A DNA stretch of 63,426 nucleotides from NCBI GenBank assembly GCA_023150555.1, contig JAKLKQ010000037.1, positions 1-63,426 on the forward strand. The letters run 5' to 3'. Origin of the DNA: Planctomycetota bacterium (GTDB lineage: Bacteria; Planctomycetota; SZUA-567; H5-PLA8). The notes under the pieces were generated by a model. It saw only the letters and a list, made by a program, of their open reading frames with translations, was not told where the DNA came from and made no database searches. The first letter of the stretch is position 1. Every line of letters starts with the position of its first letter. Position numbers and translations under genes: made by a program. Of the stretch, positions 7,736-16,660 are shown in pieces.

Positions 7736-8920
7736 TTAATGACTTCCCAGCCGTTTCACTTCTTCGCCGGACAACAGCGCGTGGGCTTCGGCCAGCAGGC
7801 CGGGGATCTTCGCGGCGTGGGGCGAGGACTTCAAACAGCCGGAAAGGTCGATCTCGCTCACCTTGTCGGCCTTATTGCCCGGGAACCAGTGCCCGCCGCT
7901 GCCGAGCAGGTTGTAGCGCATCTTGCCGTACTCGATCATGTCGAAGGCCTTGGCGAAGTTGCGCAGGCGCAGGATCTCGAAGATGTTGACCTCGCCCGGC
8001 ACGCGGTCCCACGACGGCAGGCCGTGGTGCCACGTCTCGAGCCACTCGCGGCCAAGGGACTTCTCCAACTCGCGCGATAGGCGTTCTTCGATCGGCGCCA
8101 GCAGCTTCGCGATGTCCTTGCCGCTTTCCATGATGCGCACGGCTTCCAGGTGCGCGTCGAAGTCCGCCGGCTTCGATGCGCCCAGGCTCAGCGTGTGGAC
8201 CTCCGGCCGCAGCAGGCAGAACAAGTCGTTGAAGACCATCGGCGCCAGCGGTTTGGTCAGTTCGACCAGCTTCGCGCTGGGCTGGTAGAGTTTCCCGCCC
8301 TTGTCGTTGGGGCTGATGATGAAGACGCCCATGTCGAGTTTCGTGGCGGCCTCGATGGCCGGCCAGTTGAACGGGAAGACGTAGTACCAGTGCAGGTTGA
8401 CGTATTCGAAGCGCCCGTCGGCGATCGCGGCGAGGATCGTGTCGAGCCCCGCGTGCGTCGAGAACCCCACGTGCCGCACGCGGCCCTGCTCCTTGAGCTT
8501 CAGCGCGGCTTCCAGGCAGCCGCCATCGCGCACGGACCACTCGAGGCGCTCGGCGTTGTTGATCCCGTGGATGCCCAGCAGGTCGACGTGGTCGAGCTTC
8601 AGCAGCGACATCGATTTCTCGAAGGTCTTGAGGAAATCTTTGGCGTCTTTCGCGGGCCCGACTTTCGTCTGCACGATGATCTTGTCGCGCGGGAGCTTGG
8701 GCAGCACGTGCCCGAGCTGCTCTTCGCTGGTGCCGTACCCGCGGGCGGTCTCGATGTGGTTGATGCCTGCATCGACGGCGCGATGAATGGTGGCCTCGAG
8801 GTTCTTCTGGCTCTCCGGACCGAACGGATCGCTGTCCTTCCACGACTGCTGGTAGCGCATGCCTCCGCAGGAGAGCACGGGCATCTTGAGCTCGGTTCGT
8901 CCGAAGCGCCGGTAGATCAT
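7736..8920 (-). CDS. Aldo/keto reductase family protein
   Basis: This 394-residue protein starts with MIYRRFGRTELKMPVLSCGG, typical of the aldo/keto reductase barrel. The barrel keeps the conserved segments NHIETARGYG (catalytic Asp position replaced by Glu, and the Tyr), VQTKVGP (Lys) and DLLGIHGIN. A C-terminal extension of about 120 residues includes MIEYGKMRYNLLGSGGHWFP and few cysteines, so an iron-sulfur cluster is unlikely. It presumably reduces a carbonyl with NADPH in the cytoplasm. GGGAGGGAG precedes the start at 8920. The usual catalytic Asp being Glu should be checked before assuming normal activity. Confidence 0.88.
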   Translation of the reverse strand: MIYRRFGRTELKMPVLSCGGMRYQQSWKDSDPFGPESQKNLEATIHRAVDAGINHIETARGYGTSEEQLGHVLPKLPRDKIIVQTKVGPAKDAKDFLKTFEKSMSLLKLDHVDLLGIHGINNAERLEWSVRDGGCLEAALKLKEQGRVRHVGFSTHAGLDTILAAIADGRFEYVNLHWYYVFPFNWPAIEAATKLDMGVFIISPNDKGGKLYQPSAKLVELTKPLAPMVFNDLFCLLRPEVHTLSLGASKPADFDAHLEAVRIMESGKDIAKLLAPIEERLSRELEKSLGREWLETWHHGLPSWDRVPGEVNIFEILRLRNFAKAFDMIEYGKMRYNLLGSGGHWFPGNKADKVSEIDLSGCLKSSPHAAKIPGLLAEAHALLSGEEVKRLGSH

Positions 8921-9091
8921 CGTCGCGGCTCCCTCCCGGTGCGGGCGGCGGATGGCGTAAAAGCACGATCTTACTCCACTCGTGTTCCCGGACCAGAGGC
9001 TTTGGGCCGCGGTTTCGCCGATTGACGCGCCGGAGCGGTCCTTTAAGAAGGAGGCGCGAATCCCCTCAAGCGACCGGAGCCTGCGCCGCGC

Positions 9092-9715
9092 ATGTCCATT
9101 CAGGAAGTCAACAACGCCTGGATCTATCTCGATAAGGGCGGGACGATGATCTGGCAGAAGGGGGTCTCCGCATCCCAGGGCGTCTTCCAGCCGATCCACT
9201 GGGTGGCCTTGTCGCGCATGCAGGCCGAACTGCGCCTGGCGCCCTATGAAGGGCGCGTTGCCGACATTGGCTGCGGGCACGGCATCGTCAGCGTCAACCT
9301 GGCCTGGAAGAAGCCTCGCACCGAGGTCATCGGCATCGACCCCGACGAGACGCGCCTGTCCATCGGGCGGCAGCTGGTCGAGGAGCACCACTTGCGCAAC
9401 TGCAAATTTCAGAAGGGCAGCATCGACGAGCCCGGCATCGAGCCCAAGAGCTGCACCGGCGTCCTGTGCACCGAAGTGCTGGATCACATCGAGAACGTCA
9501 AGCCGATGCTGGAAGACAAGATGGCCAAGCTGATGAACCTGCTGGTCGACGGCGGCCGGCTGATCGTCAGCTTTCTGGACGAGCGCGGCGTGGCGGAGAT
9601 GGGCGCTAAGCCGCCCGTGATCCTGTCGCTGGACGACTTCGCATTCATCGAGGACAAGGTCATCGACCGCAACTGCCCGCGCTGGTGGTACCTCTTCTAC
9701 GTGGACAAGAAGTAG
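9092..9715 (+). CDS. SAM-dependent class I methyltransferase
   Basis: This 207-residue protein has a Rossmann methyltransferase core: motif I ADIGCGHGIVSVNL near residue 55, the acidic ribose-binding residue in VIGIDPDETRL near residue 82, and the post-motif CTEVLDHIEN near residue 128. The first 50 residues hold WQKGVSASQGVFQPIHW, a segment I do not recognise as a known subfamily mark. The substrate cannot be inferred. It is followed after 40 bases by the YhaM-like gene on the same strand, which may be co-transcribed. The upstream gap of 171 bases probably holds the promoter. Confidence 0.85.
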   Translation: MSIQEVNNAWIYLDKGGTMIWQKGVSASQGVFQPIHWVALSRMQAELRLAPYEGRVADIGCGHGIVSVNLAWKKPRTEVIGIDPDETRLSIGRQLVEEHHLRNCKFQKGSIDEPGIEPKSCTGVLCTEVLDHIENVKPMLEDKMAKLMNLLVDGGRLIVSFLDERGVAEMGAKPPVILSLDDFAFIEDKVIDRNCPRWWYLFYVDKK

Positions 9716-9755
9716 ACGCGCAACCTATCCGCCTTTCCGCCGCAGGGAGTCCGAC

Positions 9756-10847
9756 ATGGCCAAACTCGGTTCGCTGTTCCCAGAAGAGATGCAGCCCAAG
9801 AACGCCGCGCGCGGCCGCGGCGCCGGCAAGTCCGGCGCGAATGTGCCGGCCGCCGGAGTAATCGGCGGCGAACGCACCGAGATCGCCGCGCTGGAGCCCG
9901 GGCAGGTCGTCGAGGGCGTGTATTTGGTGAAGGACGCCTCTCTGCGCGCCGCCAAGAATGGCAGCAAGTACATCCAGGCGACCTTCTGCGACAAGACCGG
10001 TATGATCCCGGTGCGCCATTGGGACGCCACCGACGCCGATCACCAGGCCTACCAGGTCAACGGCTATGTGAAGGTGCGCGGGCGCGTGGAGACCTACCAG
10101 AACCGCCCGCAGATGATCGTCTTCAATGCGCAGACGGAGAAGCCCGAGAACGTCGCCTCGGCGGACTTCCTGCCCGTCAGCGCGCGGCCGATGGCAGAGA
10201 TGGAGAAGGAACTCGACGCGCTGCTGGCCACCTTCACAGACCCGGACTACAAGCGTCTGCTGGAGTCGATTTTCTCCGAGGAGAAGACGCGCGCGGCCTT
10301 CACGCGCAGCCCCGCGGCCAACGCGATCCACCACGCGTGGGTGGGCGGGTTGATAGAGCACGTGCTGAGCGCGTGCCAGACGGCGGAGGCCATCGCCAAG
10401 CAGCGCCCGTTCCTGAACCGGGACCTGCTGATGGCGGGCGTGATCCTGCACGACATCGGCAAGACCGAAGAATTGGATGCGGGCCCGGGCTTCGGCTACA
10501 CGGACACCGGCAAGCTGTGCGGGCACATCGTCCTGGGCGTGCTGCTGGTCGAACGGCATATCCTGAAGCTGAAGGACTTCCCGCAGGCCAAGCGCGACCT
10601 GATCCAGCACATGATCCTGAGCCACCACGGCACGCGCGAGTTCGGCAGCCCGGTGACGCCGCTGTTCGGAGAGGCCGTCGCGCTGCACCACCTCGAGTGC
10701 CTCGACGCGAAGGTGCAGGGCATCCAGAGCATCATCGAGAACGAGGAAGAGCGCGGCAACACGGGCGACTGGAGCGACTTCGCGCGCGTCGTGGACGGCC
10801 GCGTCTATAAGAAAGCGAACGAACAGAAGGAAAAAGGCAAAGAGTGA
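9756..10847 (+). CDS. YhaM-like 3'-5' exoribonuclease with OB and HD domains
   Basis: This 363-residue protein has an OB-fold half (about residues 45-150, including CDKTGMIPVRHWDATD) and a C-terminal HD metal-hydrolase half. Metal ligands are visible in HHAWVGGLIEHV, ILHDIGKTEEL and SHHGTREFGS. This order of domains is that of the YhaM family, which trims single-stranded RNA, and DNA in some members, from the 3' end. The first 40 residues are a Gly/Ala-rich low-complexity leader. GGGAG lies six bases before the ATG. It converges on the small deoxyribosyltransferase-like gene with only four bases between the stops. Confidence 0.88.
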   Translation: MAKLGSLFPEEMQPKNAARGRGAGKSGANVPAAGVIGGERTEIAALEPGQVVEGVYLVKDASLRAAKNGSKYIQATFCDKTGMIPVRHWDATDADHQAYQVNGYVKVRGRVETYQNRPQMIVFNAQTEKPENVASADFLPVSARPMAEMEKELDALLATFTDPDYKRLLESIFSEEKTRAAFTRSPAANAIHHAWVGGLIEHVLSACQTAEAIAKQRPFLNRDLLMAGVILHDIGKTEELDAGPGFGYTDTGKLCGHIVLGVLLVERHILKLKDFPQAKRDLIQHMILSHHGTREFGSPVTPLFGEAVALHHLECLDAKVQGIQSIIENEEERGNTGDWSDFARVVDGRVYKKANEQKEKGKE

Positions 10848-10851
10848 AGTT

Positions 10852-11253
10852 TCAGAAGTGCCGTTCGATATATACGAGCGCGTCCTCGAGGTTGGGCAGG
10901 ATCTTGGTGCAGAAGCGCACCATCCACGGCGAGCAGTCCTTGAACGACATGGGCGCGAAGGCGACGACGAACTTGCCCAAGTCGTTGCTGGCGTAGAAGA
11001 CCTCCATGCTGGTGCCTACGCTGGCCTTCGAGTAGTTCACCAGGATCAAGTCGGCATCTCGGATGTCCTGCAGGTCGAACTCCACGATCTCGTTGGCGCT
11101 GTCGATCTCGTTGTCGCGGAAGCTGCGGCGCATGGGGTCGAGCAGGATGAAGCGTCCCGCGAGGCGCTCCTTCGCGCGAGTGCGCCAATCCTTTTGCTCG
11201 TTGGGTGCGGCGTCCATGATCGGCCCGCAGAGGTAGATCTTCTTCGCGCTCAT
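10852..11253 (-). CDS. Nucleoside 2-deoxyribosyltransferase-like protein
   Basis: This 133-residue protein has the start KKIYLCGPIMD, the helix-strand DLQDIRDADLILVNY and the glutamate-bearing GTSMEVFYA, all marks of the nucleoside 2-deoxyribosyltransferase fold, in which that Glu is the nucleophile that cleaves N-glycosidic bonds. Family members exchange bases on deoxynucleosides or hydrolyse nucleoside monophosphates. It lies 34 bases downstream of a longer paralogue on the same strand. The two share little sequence outside the core, so they may have different substrates or form a heteromer. Confidence 0.75.
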   Translation of the reverse strand: MSAKKIYLCGPIMDAAPNEQKDWRTRAKERLAGRFILLDPMRRSFRDNEIDSANEIVEFDLQDIRDADLILVNYSKASVGTSMEVFYASNDLGKFVVAFAPMSFKDCSPWMVRFCTKILPNLEDALVYIERHF

Positions 11254-11287
11254 CGTGGTTCCCGCTCCCGGTTTTGACTGCCTGCTC

Positions 11288-11806
11288 CTAGTTTCCATTC
11301 TTCGCGGCGCCCACCTTCTCGGTCTTGGCCAGTGCCTTGCGCACGGCGCGGGCGATGTCGCGCGCCAGGCCGTTGACGTCTTCGTCGAAGGACGGCCGGT
11401 ACACGAAACCGGTGCAGGCCCGCGAGAGCATCAGGTTCAGGCCCTTCTCCTGGTTCTGGCGGAAGTCGGTGCGTACGCCCACGACGGGGATGCCCTTCGC
11501 GAAGGCATAGCCGACCTCGAAGCTGGTCCCGCTGTCGGCGTCGGGACCGTCGAGCCACGCCAGCACCACGTCGCAGCGGTCAATGCCGTCGATACAGCCC
11601 TGGAAGATCTTTCCGAATGCGCGTTCGTCGTTGAACTTCCCGTCGTGCTTGAAGTCCTGCGGCAGCAGCACTTCTACACCGGGCAGTTCGAGGCCGATCG
11701 CCTTGGCCAGGCTGCGGTTGGCGCGGCGTTCGAGCAGCGTGAACAGGGCCGCGGCGAAGTAGAGGCGGAACTTCGGCGGGGTCGGGGTGCGGTTGGATCC
11801 GGCCAT
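11288..11806 (-). CDS. Nucleoside 2-deoxyribosyltransferase family protein
   Basis: This 172-residue protein carries RLYFAAALFT at the N-terminus, CDVVLAWLDGPDADSGTSFE with the nucleophilic Glu near residue 100, and GYAFAKGIPVVGVRTDFR, typical of the family that cleaves or transfers 2-deoxyribose on nucleosides. The start at 11806 was chosen because homologous sequence begins soon after it. The gene ends 34 bases before the shorter paralogue, and its start lies 42 bases downstream of the MFS stop, so all three may be one transcript. A role in nucleotide salvage or damage clearance is inferred. Confidence 0.82.
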   Translation of the reverse strand: MAGSNRTPTPPKFRLYFAAALFTLLERRANRSLAKAIGLELPGVEVLLPQDFKHDGKFNDERAFGKIFQGCIDGIDRCDVVLAWLDGPDADSGTSFEVGYAFAKGIPVVGVRTDFRQNQEKGLNLMLSRACTGFVYRPSFDEDVNGLARDIARAVRKALAKTEKVGAAKNGN

Positions 11807-11848
11807 GGTTCCAGGGGTGTAGCGCCCTTCACGGCTCTTGGCAAGCAC

Positions 11849-13135
11849 TCAGGCCTCGGGGGTAAGCGAGGGCTTTGGCGGAGCGATAACCTCCCGCGCG
11901 CCGTTCTTCGTGCCCTGCAGGCGCAGCGCGGCCGCGACGGGCCTCAGGCCCAGTGCCATGCACGCGCAGAACCCGGTGAGGCCAGCCATGGCGAAGAATG
12001 CGTGCCGGTATGCCAGAACCCCTCGACCACCGGCGTCGGCGATGGCGCCGACCAGGTACGGACCCAGGGACCCGACCAGGATGCCGCTGGTGATTACGAT
12101 ACCGAAGACCAGGCCGCGAAGTTCGACGGGCGTGCGGTCGGCTATCAGTGCTTCGTAGGTGGGGATGGTGGCCATGATCGCCGAGCCCATCACGAGGTAG
12201 CTGACGACGACGAGGTGCGCGGGCACCAGCGGCGTTGCGATAAGGCCAAGGGCCAGGATGAACAGCGCCGCGGCGACGACGCGTTCGCGCCCCAACGTGT
12301 CGCTCCAGGTGCCAATCAGCGGCTGCACGACCAGTCCCGGAGCGAAGATTACCGCCAACAGGAAGCCTGCGTTGGGCGCGGGATCGAAGGTCTTGTCGAC
12401 AAACTGCGCCGTCACGGCGGTGGTGCCCCAACTGGCCAGTTCGCGTCCGCCCATTACCGCGGCCAGGAAGACCGCGAAGAGCAGGATCGGGCGGAGCTTC
12501 GTAAAGGTCGATTCCCCGGCGGGCCGCAGCGGGGCCAGGCCTTCGGGCGCGCCCTGGTCGCTGTGGCGCGACGGCACGAACGCGAAAGCAAGCGCTCCGC
12601 ACAGCATGCCGTAGCAGCCGTAGAGCAGCGTTACCTGCTGCCAATCCCAGCCGGCTCGTTCGACCAGCGAGCTGGCGCCCCAGGGTCCGACGATGAAGGC
12701 GAGGCTCGCGCCGACGCCCGACCAGCCCAGCGCGCGGCCTTTGGTGTGCGGAAAGCGCTCGGTCAGCAGCAGGTTCGCGACCGGATGATACAGGCCGCCG
12801 CCCAGGGCCCCCAACGCGAAGAGCGCGCAGGCGTATCCGTAGCCGTTCGGGCCGACCCACGAGAGCGCCATGAACGCACCGCCGTTGAGCACCGGGCTCA
12901 GGGCCAGGAGCAGGCGCGGGCTCATTCGCGCGGCCAGCACGCCCGCGCCGAGGTTGCTCACGGCATAGACGGCGAGGTACAGCGAATGAAAGAAGGTGAC
13001 GTCGGCATCTTGGGCCAGCCCGAAATAGGTCTTCAGATGCAGGTTCAGCGGCTGGAGGAAGGTCCAGTAGATGTGCGTGGCGCCGTGGAGCAGGGCGACC
13101 ACGACGAGGACGCGCAGGGCGCCGGGCTTGGGCAT
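11849..13135 (-). CDS. Major facilitator superfamily transporter
   Basis: This 428-residue protein has about twelve hydrophobic segments in two blocks of six, with a charged central loop near residues 200-215 (HSDQGAPEGLAPLRP) that separates them. The first helix starts directly at LRVLVVVALLHGATH. The sequence resembles general drug or metabolite transporters of the superfamily, but no motif points to a substrate. It is the first of three minus-strand genes with the two deoxyribosyltransferase-like proteins, so a nucleoside or nucleobase substrate is possible but unproven. Confidence 0.87.
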   Translation of the reverse strand: MPKPGALRVLVVVALLHGATHIYWTFLQPLNLHLKTYFGLAQDADVTFFHSLYLAVYAVSNLGAGVLAARMSPRLLLALSPVLNGGAFMALSWVGPNGYGYACALFALGALGGGLYHPVANLLLTERFPHTKGRALGWSGVGASLAFIVGPWGASSLVERAGWDWQQVTLLYGCYGMLCGALAFAFVPSRHSDQGAPEGLAPLRPAGESTFTKLRPILLFAVFLAAVMGGRELASWGTTAVTAQFVDKTFDPAPNAGFLLAVIFAPGLVVQPLIGTWSDTLGRERVVAAALFILALGLIATPLVPAHLVVVSYLVMGSAIMATIPTYEALIADRTPVELRGLVFGIVITSGILVGSLGPYLVGAIADAGGRGVLAYRHAFFAMAGLTGFCACMALGLRPVAAALRLQGTKNGAREVIAPPKPSLTPEA

Positions 13136-13189
13136 CGGGCTATTGTAGGAGGCTCCGGCCGGTACGCCAGAGCCGCCTGCTCCGCGCGC

Positions 13190-14092
13190 CTACTTCCTGT
13201 TGATCTTGTCGATTTCGGCGCGGAAGAGCTTGATGTGTTCGGGCGTGGTGCCGCAACAGCCACCGACGATGTTGGCGCCGGCCTCGACCAGGTCCTTGAC
13301 CCGGGCGGCCATCAGTTCGGGTGTCTCCTGGTAGACGATCTCGCCCTTGACCAGCTTGGGGATGCCTGCGTTGCTGTGGCAAAGGATGGGCTTCTGCGTG
13401 AAGCTGCGCATCTCGCGCACGATCTGGACCATGTTCTCGATGCCGTTGCCGCAGTTGGTGCCGATGACGTCGGCGCCGAACTCTTCCATGCCCTTGGTCG
13501 CCTGCTCGACGCTGACGCCCATCATCGTCTTGAAGCCGAAGGCGCCGGGGTCGAAGGTCATCGTGGCCATGGTGAACATGCCGCAGTCCTTTGCGGCCTT
13601 GATGCCCAGCTTCATCTCTTCGAGCGCGAAGATGGTCTCGATGACGACGGCGTCGGCGCCGCCAGATTTCAGGGCCTCGATTTGTTCCTTGAAGGCCTCG
13701 TACATCTCCTCTTCGCTGACCAGGCCCAGGGGTTCGACAAACTCGCCTGTGGGCCCCACGCTGGCGGTGACGAAGACGCCCAGCGGGCCGGCAGCTTCCT
13801 TGCTGCATCGCGCGCCGGCCTCGTTGAAGGCCTTCACTTCGTCGGCTTTGCCGTAGTGCTTCTGGCGGAAGCGGGTCCCGTTGAAGGTGTTGGTCAGGAC
13901 CATGTCGGAGCCGGCTTCGCAGCAGCGCTGGACTAGGATCTTGACCTTGTCCGGATGCGTAACGTTCCACTCGTCGGGGTTCGCGCCGGCCTCGAGGCCC
14001 AGCTTATTGAGTTCGGTGCCCCAGGCGCAGTCGGAGAGCAGAATCTCGCCGGCCTTAAGCCGCTTGAGGAAGTCGCCTTTCTTCTGCGCCAT
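13190..14092 (-). CDS. Homocysteine S-methyltransferase family protein
   Basis: This 300-residue protein matches the Hcy-binding barrel found alone in small methyltransferases and at the N-terminus of MetH. The zinc-binding cysteines are visible in IGTNCGNG near residue 208 and GGCCGTTPEHI near residue 277. DCAWGTELNKLGL near the N-terminus is the usual opening of the barrel. It should transfer a methyl group to homocysteine to give methionine in the cytoplasm. The methyl donor (betaine, S-methylmethionine or a corrinoid protein) cannot be told. No MetH cobalamin domains follow it. I saw no clear SAM or cobalamin riboswitch in the 158 bases upstream. Confidence 0.9.
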   Translation of the reverse strand: MAQKKGDFLKRLKAGEILLSDCAWGTELNKLGLEAGANPDEWNVTHPDKVKILVQRCCEAGSDMVLTNTFNGTRFRQKHYGKADEVKAFNEAGARCSKEAAGPLGVFVTASVGPTGEFVEPLGLVSEEEMYEAFKEQIEALKSGGADAVVIETIFALEEMKLGIKAAKDCGMFTMATMTFDPGAFGFKTMMGVSVEQATKGMEEFGADVIGTNCGNGIENMVQIVREMRSFTQKPILCHSNAGIPKLVKGEIVYQETPELMAARVKDLVEAGANIVGGCCGTTPEHIKLFRAEIDKINRK

Positions 14093-14250
14093 GGAAGGTC
14101 TCCGCGGGCAAGTCGTTTCAGTTTCTGGCTTCGTTACCTTCGCCGTTTCGGGGCGGTTTGTCAATCGAACCGCACCGATCCAGAATGCATCCTACAGTTC
14201 GGCGGGCCGCGCGCCCAGCAACCGGCGGTTGCGCGCGCTCAACGCCCGCG

Positions 14251-15000
14251 TCAGCGTGTGGGCTCGGCGGCACCTCGCAAGCCCGGCAAGTACACGGCTA
14301 CGAAATACAGCAGCGGGCCCAATACCGGAACCAGCATCATCAACCGCCACAAAGTACTGCGCGGGCGCAGCCGGAAGGCTTCCACGCCCATCCAGACCCA
14401 GAAAGACAACAGTGCCAGGCTCAGGATCGCTGTCAGGATCGTGCTGGCCGCTAGGTCGGCGCTCTGTTTCTGGCCCAGCGTGTCGAAGAAGGCCGAGTCC
14501 GCCAGGTGGACCTTGCCTTTTGGGCTGACCTCGACGATGAACTCGCCGTTGTACACGTAGTCGTGGAGTAGTTTTTTCGCGCTCAGGTCCTCGTGCTGCA
14601 GCCGCAGGTTCACCCAAACGCTGTGGCGGTTGTATTCCTTGGAGGGAAGTTGTTCCTCGGGCTCAAGCTCCGCCAGTTCGAAGCGCGTGTAGCGTTGTGC
14701 GTGGAACTCCCGATCCAGTGCGCGGTGAATGCTCCCTTGGCGCCGGTCTTCCTCGTCGCCGTGAGCGTTGAAGAGCGCCATGGCGGCCTCGGCGTCGCCG
14801 ACCAGGAAGGCCTTGGAGAGGTCCTCGCCGATGAGCGTGCGGATTTTCTCGAGCGTCTCAACGGTGAGCGAAGGCTGCGCGAACGTACGCGCGCCGTTTT
14901 CGCCGGCAGCTTCGTTGCCGGCCTCGGCCTCGCCCTCGCCTGCGCACGCCGCCGCCAGCAGCAGCGTTGCGGCCAGGCTGCCGAACAGGCGAACGGGCAT
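14251..15000 (-). CDS. Lipoprotein with two C-terminal membrane helices
   Basis: This 249-residue protein begins with a lipoprotein signal ending in LLLAAAC, preceded by AAGGAG six bases before the ATG at 15000. Residues 25-180 are charged and mostly helical with no domain I recognise. The last 70 residues hold two hydrophobic segments, the second reading MMLVPVLGPLLYFVAVYLPG, similar to the short PLDc_N membrane unit. An N-terminal lipid anchor plus C-terminal helices would tether both ends. The function is unknown. It is followed upstream on the same strand by a MerR regulator after 29 bases. Confidence 0.75.
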   Translation of the reverse strand: MPVRLFGSLAATLLLAAACAGEGEAEAGNEAAGENGARTFAQPSLTVETLEKIRTLIGEDLSKAFLVGDAEAAMALFNAHGDEEDRRQGSIHRALDREFHAQRYTRFELAELEPEEQLPSKEYNRHSVWVNLRLQHEDLSAKKLLHDYVYNGEFIVEVSPKGKVHLADSAFFDTLGQKQSADLAASTILTAILSLALLSFWVWMGVEAFRLRPRSTLWRLMMLVPVLGPLLYFVAVYLPGLRGAAEPTR

Positions 15001-15029
15001 CGGCGCTCCTTGGCGCGGCGTATCGGGCT

Positions 15030-15320
15030 TCACTTCCCGTCCTTGATGAAGATCTCGCGGATATCGCGCAGCGAGTAACCCGAAGCGCACAGCCGGCGGA
15101 TCAGGTCGACGCGTTCGTATGCCGACGCATCAAAAAGACGCTGGCCGCCTTTGGTTGCCCCCACCGGTTGCAACAGGCCCATCTGGACATACAGGTGCAC
15201 GGTCTGGCGGGTCAGCCCCGCGCGGCGCGCCAATTCGCCAATCTTGATCGGCGCTTCGGAATTGCTCTTCGGTTGCACCGGTGCGTTCAAGCCATTTCTC
15301 CATAACTCCAGGCAGGACAA
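15030..15320 (-). CDS. MerR family transcriptional regulator
   Basis: This 96-residue protein is a stand-alone MerR helix-turn-helix: IKIGELARRAGLTRQTVHLY, then GLLQPV, GGQRLFD and a second helix pair YERVDLIRRLCASGYSLRDI. There is no C-terminal effector domain, so it may only bind DNA or a partner protein. The longest reading frame opens with TTG at 15320; an in-frame GTG about 45 bases in is possible. It lies upstream of the lipoprotein gene and divergent from the STN-domain gene, so the 188-base gap between them may hold its operator. Confidence 0.85.
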   Translation of the reverse strand: MSCLELWRNGLNAPVQPKSNSEAPIKIGELARRAGLTRQTVHLYVQMGLLQPVGATKGGQRLFDASAYERVDLIRRLCASGYSLRDIREIFIKDGK

Positions 15321-15508
15321 TGATAAAGGTGTGTTAGGGCAGCGTCAAGAAAGCGGCTCATATACAGAGTTCAGGCGGGGCCCAGGACCGAAGGGCTTAT
15401 GCAAACAGGGTGCAAAATGGTTGTTATCGGGCCATCTTTCGGTCTAAATACAGCGGTAGGGATACGTCGTAAAGGTAGCGACGGAACGCCCTTGGAAAGG
15501 TGGCTGGT
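15321..15508. promoter_or_regulatory. Divergent regulatory gap, MerR gene / STN gene
   Basis: This 188-base AT-richer gap lies between the divergent MerR and STN-domain genes. It contains a 7-base inverted repeat, GACCGAA at 15386-15392 and TTCGGTC at 15438-15444, and the AT-rich TCTAAATAC at 15443-15451 that could serve as a -10 element for the plus strand. MerR proteins usually bind spaced inverted repeats in their own promoter regions. No single strong promoter stands out. Confidence 0.35.
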
Positions 15509-16429
15509 ATGAAAAGTCTGACTTGGCTGGTTCTCCTGCTCGCCGCGACGGTGTGGGGCCCGCTCCAGGCAGCGGATGACGCGGGCGGCGCGGGCGATTC
15601 CGATCCCACAATCGTTCGCCGCAGCGACGACGACCAGAAGGATAAGGATGCAGTTCCCGCGAAGGATCTAAGGCCTTCGCAGCGCATCGAGAAGGCCTTG
15701 CAGATGAAGCTCGACGCGCTGGACGACAAGGAGCACACGCTTTCCGAACTGCTGCAGCTGTTCGGAAAGATCACCAGCGAAAACTTCGTGCTCGACCCCA
15801 GCCTGCCCAAGGCCGTGGGCGACACGCGCATGACGGTGCGCGTGCGCGCCGGTGATACGGTGCTCGATGCCTTCGCGGTAACGCTGGCGCTTGCGGGCCT
15901 ACGCTACGCGATTCTGGACGGCACGGTTTTCGTCTCGACCGAAGGCAAACTCGCCGACCGGCTGCTTTACGGTGGCAATGCGGCGGCAGCGGTGGGCCAG
16001 AGCGCCACGCGGCAGCCGATGACCGTTGGCGACGCGGTGGTGCGCAGCCAGCCCTTCGATCCGTACCAGGACGAATTCATCACCGCGCGGGACTTCATCT
16101 CGAACACGCCGTGGCGGCTCTGGGAACCGGCGCGATACAACCCCAAGACCGGTCTGACCGACTTCCCCGGACCTCCGGTGTGGATGGAGGACCCGGACAT
16201 CGGCAATCCGCGCTTCCGCTACACTTCGTCGATGTTCTTCCTGAAGCCCGAGTACCTTGCACTGGAGCAGGAGAAGGCCGAGTTCCGTCAGGCGCAGGCC
16301 GACCGCGCCGCCGCGGAGCGCGCCTCCAACGACCGCGCCCTGTCTGCGCTCGTCGAGTTGCTCAAGCAGCATCCCGACATGAAGGCCGAAGAGGTGCTCA
16401 GGAAACTGGGCATCGAAGAGAAGAAGTAA
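15509..16429 (+). CDS. Secreted protein with STN (secretin/TonB short N-terminal) domain
   Basis: This 306-residue protein starts at ATG 15509 with GGAAAGG eight bases upstream, although an in-frame GTG exists at 15500. The signal peptide MKSLTWLVLLLAATVWGPLQA is followed by an acidic linker. About residues 60-150 show the STN pattern: short helix (HTLSELLQLFGKIT), strand (NFVLDPSL), then MTVRVRAGDTVLDAFAVTLA and YAILDGTVFVS. STN domains precede secretin rings or TonB receptors, yet no secretin barrel follows here; residues 160-306 are Arg/Gln/Ala-rich with coiled-coil character. It sits directly upstream of the sigma cluster and could be a periplasmic partner of it. Confidence 0.75.
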   Translation: MKSLTWLVLLLAATVWGPLQAADDAGGAGDSDPTIVRRSDDDQKDKDAVPAKDLRPSQRIEKALQMKLDALDDKEHTLSELLQLFGKITSENFVLDPSLPKAVGDTRMTVRVRAGDTVLDAFAVTLALAGLRYAILDGTVFVSTEGKLADRLLYGGNAAAAVGQSATRQPMTVGDAVVRSQPFDPYQDEFITARDFISNTPWRLWEPARYNPKTGLTDFPGPPVWMEDPDIGNPRFRYTSSMFFLKPEYLALEQEKAEFRQAQADRAAAERASNDRALSALVELLKQHPDMKAEEVLRKLGIEEKK

Positions 16430-16660
16430 GCCACGAATCGAAAATCCCGACGGTGCCTTGCAGGAACGCCAAGCAGCCCGCCCAGGATTCCAACATACTT
16501 CCGAGTTTATTTAGTCCCATAACCCCAATAAGACAAACGGGTTGCTGGTTCATAATTATTTCGGAGAATCTCCTTCTACCGGATGCCCCGTGCGCTTTTG
16601 TAGGATGGAAAGCGAGCGGCGCATGCGCTCCCTGGTTGTTCACGGCAAAAAAGGCTTCCC
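16430..16660 (+). promoter_or_regulatory. AT-rich upstream region of the first sigma gene
   Basis: This 231-base gap is clearly AT-richer than its surroundings from about 16490 to 16580. It contains CCATAACC at 16517-16524; the same eight bases occur at 18269-18276 upstream of the second sigma gene, and TAACC occurs at 23091-23095 upstream of the first acyltransferase gene. TAACC-type sequences are common -35 elements for ECF sigma factors, so self-regulation is possible. No terminator for the STN gene is visible. Confidence 0.35.

Noticed and set aside
11255..13936. Plus-strand frame of about 890 codons
   Set aside because: It is antisense to four well-supported genes, has biased His/Arg/Gly composition and no motif.
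14093..14250. Riboswitch upstream of the homocysteine methyltransferase
   Set aside because: A TTGACA-like sequence exists but no matching -10, and no SAM or cobalamin riboswitch core could be recognised in 158 bases.
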